A program made the position numbers and the translations under genes. The notes under the pieces are model-generated. The model did not search any database. It was given only the letters and a program-made list of their open reading frames with translations, and was not told the DNA's origin. DNA of 62,478 nt from Candidatus Brocadiaceae bacterium (GTDB taxonomy: Bacteria; Planctomycetota; Brocadiia; SM23-32). The DNA lies in contig JAAYEJ010000029.1 in the NCBI GenBank assembly GCA_012728835.1, forward strand, positions 1-62,478. Reading direction: 5' to 3'. The first letter of the stretch is position 1, and the number at the start of each line of letters is the position of its first letter. This document shows, piece by piece, positions 56,519 through 62,478 of the stretch.

Positions 56519-57919
56519 TCAGCCTCTCCAGTTGATGGGCGGGCCCACCACGCCGTCGGCCGCCTCGCGCAGGGCCTCCGGCAGCGTGGGGTGTGCGTGG
56601 ATCGTTGCGGCCAGTTCCTCGGCCGTGCACTCCAGTTGCAGTGCCAGGGCGGCCTCGCCCAGGACGGCACTGGCCATCGGGCCGCAGGCGTGCACGCCCA
56701 GCAGCTCGCCCCGGCGGCCGTCGGCGATCATCTTCACGAACCCGTCCGTGTCGCCGATCACGTGCGCCTTGCCCAGCGCCTGGAGCGGGAACTTCTTGAC
56801 CACCACGTGCTCCCCGACCGCCTCGCGCGCCTGCTCCTCACCCATGCCGACCATGGCGACCTCCGGGGAGGCGAACACGCAGGCCGGAACGACGCGGTAG
56901 TCCATCGCCGCCGTGATCGAGCCCGTCGCGTGCGCGGCCGCCACGACCGCCTCCTGGCTGGCGACGTGCGCCAGTTGGGGGTCTCCGACGACGTCGCCGA
57001 CGGCGTAGACGTGCGGCTGCGACGTCTGCATGTGCTCGTTGACCTCGATCCGCCGCGCCTTGCCCGGCTCGATGCCTGCCGCCTCCGGCGCGAGGCCCGC
57101 GAAGTACGGCCGGCGGCCCACGCAGACCAGCATCCTCTGTGCCGACACCTCCCGGCCGTCGCTCAGACGGGCCCGCACGCCGCCGCCGTCCCTGGCGACC
57201 GACTCCAGCTTCGTGCCCGGGTGCAGCGCGGCGCCGGCCTTCTTCAGGCGGCGCACCACGACGCGCGCGCAGTCGAGGTCGACCCCGGGCAGGATCCGGT
57301 CCAGGGCCTCGACCACGGTCACCTCGACGCCGAAGGCCGAGTAGAGGCCCGCGAACTCGACTCCGATGTAGCCGCCGCCGACGATGATGACCGATTCGGG
57401 CAGCTCGTTCGCGGTCACGGCGTCGCCGCTGTCCCAGATGACCTCGTGATCGAACGGCGCCGACGGCAGTTCGACCGACTGCGAGCCGGTCGCGATGATG
57501 ACGTGGCGCGCACGGAGGCGGTCGGGGCCGTCGCCCTCGAGGGCCAGCGTGTGGGCGTCCTCGAAGCGCGCGGCCGCCCGGACGTGTTCCACCTTGTTGG
57601 CGGCCAGCAGGGCCTTGATCCCGCCGCGCAGCTTCGCGACCACCGCGTCGCGCCGGGCCGCGGCGGCCGCGTAGTTCAGCGTCAGACCGGTCACGTCGAT
57701 GCCGGCTTCGTCGGCGTGCCGCATCTGCTGGAGCAGGTTGGCGGCGTGCCAGAGGGCCTTGGTCGGGATGCAGCCGACGTTGGTGCAGCATCCGCCGAGT
57801 TCGCCCTTGTCGATCACACAGGCATTCGCGCCGAGCTGGGCGGCGCGGATGCCCGCCACGTATCCGGCCGGCCCGGCGCCGATGACGGCCACGTCGAAGT
57901 CGTAGCTGCTGTCTGCCAT
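56519..57919 (-). CDS. lpdA: Dihydrolipoyl dehydrogenase
   Basis: Lpd (466 residues) reoxidises dihydrolipoyl groups with NAD. The FAD motif [20 protein letters not shown] is at about 11-30, the redox disulfide in [13 protein letters not shown], the NAD motif [21 protein letters not shown], the second FAD motif VYAVGDVV, and the C-terminal His-Glu pair in [11 protein letters not shown]. It begins the leftward lpdA-lipB-lipA-lipoyl carrier set. No 2-oxoacid dehydrogenase genes adjoin. The start at 57919 gives the standard N-terminus. Confidence 0.96.
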   Translation of the reverse strand: MADSSYDFDVAVIGAGPAGYVAGIRAAQLGANACVIDKGELGGCCTNVGCIPTKALWHAANLLQQMRHADEAGIDVTGLTLNYAAAAARRDAVVAKLRGGIKALLAANKVEHVRAAARFEDAHTLALEGDGPDRLRARHVIIATGSQSVELPSAPFDHEVIWDSGDAVTANELPESVIIVGGGYIGVEFAGLYSAFGVEVTVVEALDRILPGVDLDCARVVVRRLKKAGAALHPGTKLESVARDGGGVRARLSDGREVSAQRMLVCVGRRPYFAGLAPEAAGIEPGKARRIEVNEHMQTSQPHVYAVGDVVGDPQLAHVASQEAVVAAAHATGSITAAMDYRVVPACVFASPEVAMVGMGEEQAREAVGEHVVVKKFPLQALGKAHVIGDTDGFVKMIADGRRGELLGVHACGPMASAVLGEAALALQLECTAEELAATIHAHPTLPEALREAADGVVGPPINWRG

Positions 57920-58034
57920 GGGTTCCTCGCTTGTCGATGTCAGGGCAGCGGCCGCCGGCACCCGCGGCCGCGGGCACCATTGTAATGGAACCGCCGCGCC
58001 GGGGAAAGCCGCGGCGGGGCGCTGCGGTGGGCGG

Positions 58035-58056
58035 CCCCGGGCATCCTCGCCCGGGG
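58035..58056 (+). repeat. REP-like palindrome after the phosphoesterase gene
   Basis: Arms CCCCGGGC and GCCCGGGG with TCCT at the loop centre. It sits just beyond the stop of the leftward gene at 58058 and resembles the element at 32559-32584, but without a GTAG head. Confidence 0.55.
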
Positions 58057-58057
58057 A

Positions 58058-58744
58058 TCAGAATGCGATGCCGGGGGCCTGGCCGAGCCCGCAGCGCACG
58101 AGGCCGGGCGCGCCGTCGCGCCGGCCGATCTCCGCCCAGGCGTAGCCGCCGCCACGTGCCGGCCCGGGGTTCAGCAGTTGCGTCCGCCCGAGCGCGTCGC
58201 GGCCCGCCGCCTCGTGGATGTGGCCGCAGAAGCAGACCAGCGGTTCGCGCGTCAGGATGAAGTCGCGCACGGACCGGCTGCCCACGTGCATCCCGTTGCC
58301 CACGATGTCGAGCGCCGTGTCGCGCGGCGGCTGATGGCAGACGAGCACGCAGGGCAGGGCGGGGTCGATGCCCTCTGCCGCGGCCTTCAGCAGCGCCGCG
58401 AGTTCAGGCTCCTCCACCTCGCCGGGCGTGCGCCCGGGGCAGGGCAGAGAGCCGCCCAGGCCGATGAAGGCGACGCCGTCCAGGACGCGGCTCATGCCGT
58501 GCAGGCCGATGTCCTGCTCGTCCAGGTAGGCATCGACTTCGGGGTAGTCGCAGTTGCCCGGCACGGCCAGGGCCAGGGGGTTGCGCCGGCGGATGGCCTC
58601 GATCACCTCGGCGGCCTCTCGGCGGCGGCCGAAGTTCGTTACGTCGCCCGCGACGACCACGACGTCCGCCGCCTCGAACACCCCGGCGAACGCCTCCAGC
58701 GCGCGGGCCTGCCCGTGCACGTCCGTGACGGTTGCGACGATCAT
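58058..58744 (-). CDS. Calcineurin-like metallophosphoesterase
   Basis: A 228-residue phosphoesterase of the YfcE/MJ0936-like group. Metal-binding motifs are in order: TVTDVHGQ (normally D-x-H), VVVAGDVTNFG (GD), VPGNCDYPEV (GNCD), LVCHQPPRD (H) and CGHIHEAAG (GHxH). The substrate is unknown; relatives hydrolyse phosphodiesters, including cyclic nucleotides. AGGAGG lies eight nt before the ATG at 58744, an unusually good ribosome site for this window. It follows the anchored-protein gene by 85 bp. Confidence 0.88.
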   Translation of the reverse strand: MIVATVTDVHGQARALEAFAGVFEAADVVVVAGDVTNFGRRREAAEVIEAIRRRNPLALAVPGNCDYPEVDAYLDEQDIGLHGMSRVLDGVAFIGLGGSLPCPGRTPGEVEEPELAALLKAAAEGIDPALPCVLVCHQPPRDTALDIVGNGMHVGSRSVRDFILTREPLVCFCGHIHEAAGRDALGRTQLLNPGPARGGGYAWAEIGRRDGAPGLVRCGLGQAPGIAF

Positions 58745-58829
58745 GATCCGCCTCCTGTCCGGCGCGGCCGGCGCCGATGGCCTCTGCCGGCCGGCGTGTC
58801 GACGTCGCACGAGGGGGTGCGCATGGTGC

Positions 58830-59900
58830 TCAGTCCTGCGGCTTCGGCGTTGCGAGCAGGGCGGCCACGCGGTCGGCGAAGTTCTCGACGCGCACGGTCA
58901 GTTCGACTGTGTGGTCGTCATGGCCCTGCACGGAGGCCTCGCGCAGGTACGGCGTGCACGCCGGGTCGGCGGCCAGGTTCCGCAGCGCGGTCTCGATGCC
59001 GGCGGCCGTGCCGGCGCCGTCGCACGCGACCCGCAGGGTCAGGGCGGCGTCGCGGCTGTTCAGGCTGCGCACCTGCCCGCTGACCGCATGCACGCCGGGG
59101 CCGGCCAGCCCGGCGGCCTCCAGCGCGGCATGGACCCCCGGGTGCGGGACGCGCGCCAGCAGGGCGGCCAGTTCTCCGCGGGTGTTCAGACAGGCGAAGC
59201 GGACGGGGCTGTCGCGGTCCAGGCGGTCGTACGCGCCGAGCAACTGCGGATCCATGCCCGCCGGCAGGGGCGCTGCAGCCGGCTCGTCGTCCGGGCGGAC
59301 GGCCGCCTCGATGCCGTCGAGCCACGTGCGCAGCAGGATCGCGTCCTCGGCCACCATGTAGATGTTCGTGCGGGCGGCGAACGCCCCTCCGGCCGGCGCC
59401 GGCCAGATGGCGCCGCCTCGATAGGGCTCGGGCTTGGGCAACTCTTTCTTGGCCGCCACCTGGCGCAGCACGGCGTCGAGCAGGCGTCCCAGACGCGTGA
59501 TCGAGACGGCCAGGCCCCAGCGGACGCCGTCCTCGCCGGCCGCCGCCGTGCCCAGCACGACCAGTCGGATCGGCGCCACGTAGACGACGCCCTCGCGCAT
59601 CTGCTCGGGCTGATCGGCCTTGATCGGCATCCGGTTGCCCACGTCGGGCCTCAGCGCCAGCCGCACCGGCACCTCCACCATCATGGGATCGTCCCGACGG
59701 ATGCTGACGAACAGGAAGGCGCGGGTCTGCGGGGTCAGGAACACCTCCGCGTCCGGCACCGGCAGGGCGCGCGCGAACCACATGTAGATGCCGATGATCG
59801 CCAGGCCGACGACGACGATCAGCCCGAGGCAGCCGCCCGTACAGCCCCACATCCACCTCTTGCGCTGCCGCAACAGGCGTTCCTGATCGCCCATGTCCAT
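58830..59900 (-). CDS. Membrane-anchored protein of unknown function
   Basis: A 356-residue protein with a short basic N-terminus and one membrane helix (about 18-42, GCTGGCLGLIVVVGLAIIGIYMWF), the rest outside the cytoplasm. The exposed part begins PVPDAEVFLTPQTRAFLFVSIRRDDP and has alpha/beta repeats such as RTNIYMVAEDAILLRTWLDGIEAAV. This style recalls the DUF3352-like protein at 18148, but clear homology is not visible by eye. GGAGAG precedes ATG 59900. It is 28 bp downstream of purB. Confidence 0.7.
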   Translation of the reverse strand: MDMGDQERLLRQRKRWMWGCTGGCLGLIVVVGLAIIGIYMWFARALPVPDAEVFLTPQTRAFLFVSIRRDDPMMVEVPVRLALRPDVGNRMPIKADQPEQMREGVVYVAPIRLVVLGTAAAGEDGVRWGLAVSITRLGRLLDAVLRQVAAKKELPKPEPYRGGAIWPAPAGGAFAARTNIYMVAEDAILLRTWLDGIEAAVRPDDEPAAAPLPAGMDPQLLGAYDRLDRDSPVRFACLNTRGELAALLARVPHPGVHAALEAAGLAGPGVHAVSGQVRSLNSRDAALTLRVACDGAGTAAGIETALRNLAADPACTPYLREASVQGHDDHTVELTVRVENFADRVAALLATPKPQD

Positions 59901-59928
59901 CGGTTGCTCTCCGTGTGCGGTGGGGGGG

Positions 59929-61374
59929 CTACACGCGCGGCTCGCCGGCCGCGTCGTCGTCGTCGGGCAGGTCGGCCAGCGCGGGCCTCGCCACCTGGTC
60001 CAGGTACTCGTCCACCTGCTCGGGCGCCCGCCCGACGAAGGCGGACGGCGCCAGCGCCGCGTCCAAGCCCGCGCCGATGGCCGTGAACGCCTCGTCGGCC
60101 CGCAAGCGGTCCAGCAGGTCGTTGACCCCGTCGCCGGCCTTCACGCGCTCGGCGGCGTCCAGCGAATGCACGCGGATGCGCTCGTGCAGCGCCTGCCGGT
60201 CGCCTCCGGCACGCACGCCGAGCATCAGGATGTTCTCGGTGGCAATGAACGGGAGTTCCGCGCGGAGGCGGCGCTCGATGACGGCGCGGTTCACCACGAG
60301 CCCGCCCGTGACGTTCGCGGCCAGGCGCAGGACGGAGTCGGCCGCCAGAAACGCCTCGGGCAGCGTCAGCCGCCGCACGGCCGAATCGTCCAGCGTGCGC
60401 TCCAGCCACTGGTCCGCCGCCGTGAAGGCCGCGTTGGGCACCTGGTTGAGCAGGAACCGGCAGAGCGACGCCATGCGCTCGCTGCGCATGGGATTGCGCT
60501 TGTAGGCCATCGCCGAGGAGCCCACCTGCGAGCGCCCGAAGGGCTCCTCCAGTTCCTTCAGACCGGCCAGCAGGCGCAGGTCGCCGGCCATCTTGTGGCA
60601 GGCCGCCGCCAGGAGCCCGAGCGCGCAGAGCGCCCGATAGTCGAGCGCCCGCGGATACGTCTGGCCCGTCACCGGGCAGACGCGCGAAAAGCCCATCGCC
60701 TCGGCCACCCGGCGCTCGAGTTCCTTCACCTTCTCGTGATCGCCGTCGAAGAGCGCCAGGAAGCTCGCCTGCGTGCCCGTCGTGCCCTTGACGCCGCGAA
60801 AGGGCAGTTCGTCCGCCACGCGGGCGATCTCGCGCGCGGCGTCCAGCAGGTCCTGCAGCCAGAGGCACGCGCGCTTGCCGACGGTCGTGACCTGGGCCGG
60901 CTGGAAGTGCGTATAGGCCAGGCAGGGCAGGGCGCGCCACTCGCGCGCGAACGCCGCCAGGTTGCGGCCGGCCGTCGCCAGGGGCGGCAGAAGCAGCCGC
61001 AGGCCGTCCCGCAGCAGGATCAGGTCCGTGTTGTCGCCCACGAACGCGCTCGTCGCGCCCAGGTGCAGGATGCCGCGCGCGCGCGGGCACTGCTCGCCGT
61101 ACGCGCGCACGTGCGCCATCACGTCGTGGCGCGTCTCGCGTTCCAGGCGGGCTGCCAGCTCGAAGTCCACGTCGTCCTGATGGGCGCGCAACTCGGCGAT
61201 CTGCTCCTCCGAGATGTCCAGCCCCAGCAGGCGCTCCGCTTCGGCCAGGGCGATCCACAGGCGCCGCCAGGTGCGGAACTTGCGCAGGTCGCTCCAGTTC
61301 TCCAGCATGGCGCGGCCCGCCCAGCGGGTGGCGAAGGGCGAGCGGTAGACGGACTCCTCGGGTTCCCGTGTCAT
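59929..61374 (-). CDS. purB: Adenylosuccinate lyase
   Basis: PurB (481 residues) releases fumarate in two steps of purine synthesis. The fumarase/aspartase superfamily signature GSSAMAYKRNPMRSERM, the TSAFVGDNTDLI segment, THFQPAQVTTVGKRACLW and TGTQASFLALFDGDHEKV are present. The length and the YRSPFATRWAG start resemble the longer PurB branch. It stands between pyrE and the anchored-protein gene, all leftward. Confidence 0.95.
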   Translation of the reverse strand: MTREPEESVYRSPFATRWAGRAMLENWSDLRKFRTWRRLWIALAEAERLLGLDISEEQIAELRAHQDDVDFELAARLERETRHDVMAHVRAYGEQCPRARGILHLGATSAFVGDNTDLILLRDGLRLLLPPLATAGRNLAAFAREWRALPCLAYTHFQPAQVTTVGKRACLWLQDLLDAAREIARVADELPFRGVKGTTGTQASFLALFDGDHEKVKELERRVAEAMGFSRVCPVTGQTYPRALDYRALCALGLLAAACHKMAGDLRLLAGLKELEEPFGRSQVGSSAMAYKRNPMRSERMASLCRFLLNQVPNAAFTAADQWLERTLDDSAVRRLTLPEAFLAADSVLRLAANVTGGLVVNRAVIERRLRAELPFIATENILMLGVRAGGDRQALHERIRVHSLDAAERVKAGDGVNDLLDRLRADEAFTAIGAGLDAALAPSAFVGRAPEQVDEYLDQVARPALADLPDDDDAAGEPRV

Positions 61375-61396
61375 GGCTGCTCCCGCGATGCCTTAT

Positions 61397-61475
61397 GTGG
61401 CTCAGCCGCCCTCGGCTGAGGTCCAGCCCCGCGAGGCGGGGCTGGGTGGAACACAGGCGAGGGCGCCTGTGCCAC
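61397..61475. repeat. Three-hairpin REP/BIME-like element with GTGG heads
   Basis: Left unit: GTGG (61397-61400) then arms CTCAGCCG/CGGCTGAG with loop CCCT. Right unit on the other strand: GTGG (61475-61472) then arms CACAGGCG/CGCCTGTG with loop CCCT. Between them is a hairpin CCAGCCCCGC-GAG-GCGGGGCTGG (61423-61445). The outer GTGG and CCAC can pair to close a cloverleaf. It lies between purB and pyrE. Confidence 0.85.
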
Positions 61476-61523
61476 GCAGTCAACAGGGCACGTCGGCCTC
61501 CAACTCATAGCATACCGGCCGCA

Positions 61524-62051
61524 TCAACCGGCTGCGATGCCGAGCGATTCGGACGTGAACAGCGCGCGGCACGGCACGCCGGCCGCCGCGAACGCCTCGG
61601 CCGCGCCCTCCTGGCGGTCGAGCACGAGCAGCACGCTCACCTCGCCGGCGCCCGCCGCGCGGAGCGCCTCCACGGCGTCCAGGGCCGCCCCGGCCGTCGT
61701 CGCCACGTCCTCCACCAGAACGACCCGTTCGCCGGCCTCCATGGGGCCCTCGATGCGCCTGTCGGTCCCGTAGCCCTTGCTGGCCTTGCGCACGATGACG
61801 AACGGCAGGTCCGTCTGCAGCGCCAGCGCCGTCGCCAGCGGCACGCCGCCCAACTCGGCCCCCGCCAGCCGCTGGACCCCCTCGGGCAGCATGGCCGCCA
61901 GCTCGCGCGCGACCGCCCGGAGCAGGCCGGGGTGCGTCTCGAAGCGGTATTTATCGAAATAATAGTGGCTTGTGCGGCCGCTGCGAAGGGTGAACGTGCC
62001 CGTCAGCAGGGCGACGTTCTTCAACTGCCGGGCCAGCGTCTTCAGGCTCAT
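61524..62051 (-). CDS. pyrE: Orotate phosphoribosyltransferase
   Basis: PyrE (175 residues) joins orotate to PRPP in pyrimidine synthesis. The PRPP-binding loop reads VVLVEDVATTAGAALDAVEALRAAGA; FTLRSGRTSHYYFDKYRFETHP near the N-terminus and the Lys of FVIVRKASKGYGTDRRIEG are typical of the short bacterial enzymes. It is the most upstream gene of the leftward pyrE-purB set. Confidence 0.95.
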   Translation of the reverse strand: MSLKTLARQLKNVALLTGTFTLRSGRTSHYYFDKYRFETHPGLLRAVARELAAMLPEGVQRLAGAELGGVPLATALALQTDLPFVIVRKASKGYGTDRRIEGPMEAGERVVLVEDVATTAGAALDAVEALRAAGAGEVSVLLVLDRQEGAAEAFAAAGVPCRALFTSESLGIAAG

Positions 62052-62089
62052 GCATCGGCTCCCTCGGGGTGGGAATCACGCCCTGTCGG

Positions 62090-62118
62090 ATTATACCGGC
62101 CCTCCCGTGCCCCCACAA
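62090..62118 (-). promoter_or_regulatory. Promoter of pyrE
   Basis: On the minus strand TTGTGG (62113-62118) and a perfect TATAAT (62090-62095) with a 17-bp spacer; about 32 nt of leader. Confidence 0.6.
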
Positions 62119-62154
62119 CCGACGCGCCGGCCCTCCCCGGGGCCGCCTTCCACT

Positions 62155-62205
62155 ATGCAGATGTTTTGTAAATGAATATTTACACGAGATTGAATAAATA
62201 GCCAA
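62155..62205. promoter_or_regulatory. AT-rich island with an operator-like inverted repeat
   Basis: A stretch of about 50 bp that is strongly AT-rich in otherwise GC-rich DNA. It contains TGTAAAT-GAAT-ATTTACA (62167-62184), a perfect 7-bp inverted repeat. It lies just upstream of the rightward promoter at 62206 and upstream of pyrE on the other side. It may be a repressor or activator site, or an UP element. Confidence 0.5.
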
Positions 62206-62234
62206 TTGCCGCCTCCCGCCCCATGGGATATAGT
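62206..62234 (+). promoter_or_regulatory. Promoter of the gene at the right edge
   Basis: TTGCCG (62206-62211) and TATAGT (62229-62234) with a 17-bp spacer. The following 160 nt up to the ATG at 62401 are GC-rich; no named RNA motif was recognised. Confidence 0.55.
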
Positions 62235-62400
62235 ACATCGGCATGAAGTGTGCCCCCGGGGCGGAGGGGCCGGGGTGGCGGACTTCGGCATGGGGTGCGG
62301 CAGCCCGGCGGGCCCGCCGGCGGCAGAACAGCCGCCTCTGCCCCGCGGAGCGCCGTGCCATGTGTCGGTGATCGGCCCTCTTGCTCTCGGGGAGGCGGCC

Positions 62401-62478
62401 ATGGCAGGCACGCATCGGGGACGCACGTCGGCTTCCGTACGGACCGTATCGGCATTCCTCTTCCTCTTCGCCGCGGCC
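62401..62478 (+). CDS. Start of a probably secreted protein, cut by the window edge
   Basis: The first 26 codons only. GGGGAGG lies about 7 nt before the ATG. The peptide has a basic start (MAGTHRGRTSASVR) and then a hydrophobic run (VSAFLFLFAAA), as in a signal peptide. The rest is outside the window, so no function can be given. Confidence 0.55.
   Translation, partial: MAGTHRGRTSASVRTVSAFLFLFAAA

Overview
The window is a chromosomal segment of a GC-rich (roughly 70%) bacterium. A Kdo-8-phosphate synthase gene (kdsA) implies a lipopolysaccharide-bearing, Gram-negative envelope. An Nfn-type transhydrogenase fusion, an AcsE-type methyltetrahydrofolate methyltransferase and several radical-SAM enzymes suggest an anaerobic or low-oxygen life. 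Sigma-54, SpoIIE-type phosphatase signalling, FG-GAP proteins, PqqD-like proteins and a TPR protein with RNA polymerase alpha-CTD domains recall Planctomycetota and neighbouring candidate phyla. No rRNA lies in the window, so the phylum is an inference only.

Layout. 1-2395: tandem repeats, a tyrosine recombinase and a YhaM-type exonuclease. 2451-5730: a nucleotide-sugar dehydrogenase converges on a Tes-like radical-SAM enzyme, with a REP/BIME repeat array between them. 5861-12284: a TatC protein with an extra C-terminal FecR-like domain, RidA, then the leftward block large SRP RNA - dnaX - ybaB - recR - rpoN. This has the same order as the Bacillus scr-dnaX-yaaK-recR locus. 12883-20470: a methyltransferase, a serine-less hydrolase, a fused NfnAB with a structured leader, a secreted trypsin-like protease and a FabZ-type dehydratase. 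20515-28436: glyS, a secreted VCBS-repeat protein, and a GAF-SpoIIE phosphatase paired with a histidine-kinase-like protein lacking its phospho-acceptor histidine. 28495-39171: mutS, rplM-rpsI, yebC with a possible polyproline leader peptide, DUF192, a second BIME array, ilvC, larC, a YbhN-type membrane protein and a glycosyltransferase. 39272-46186: nagB, small envelope proteins, mtnP, then a run of zinc-ribbon/STAS protein, duplicated-domain protein, PqqD-like protein, FtsX-like permease with a GATase-like insert and ABC ATPase. 46203-50996: TPR/alpha-CTD protein - ruvA - ruvB - queH - spoIID-like, leftward. 51172-52610: kdsA-nadD. 52621-57919: lpdA - lipB - lipA - lipoyl carrier - holB - rsgA, leftward. 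58058-62051: pyrE, purB, an anchored protein and a phosphoesterase, leftward. 62401 to the right edge: the start of a secreted protein.

How the parts work together. Most genes are housekeeping: recombination and repair (xer, recR, ruvAB, mutS), replication clamp loader (dnaX, holB), translation (rplM, rpsI, glyS, rsgA, yebC), nucleotides (purB, pyrE, nadD) and lipoylation. The unusual parts are the STAS/PqqD/ABC cluster, the phosphatase/pseudo-kinase pair, the TatC-FecR fusion, the TPR-alpha-CTD protein, the large SRP RNA, the nfnAB and yebC leaders, and REP-like families whose paired hairpins differ by compensatory base-pair swaps. Promoters were read by eye as -35/-10 pairs with 16-18 bp spacers; none is experimentally supported.
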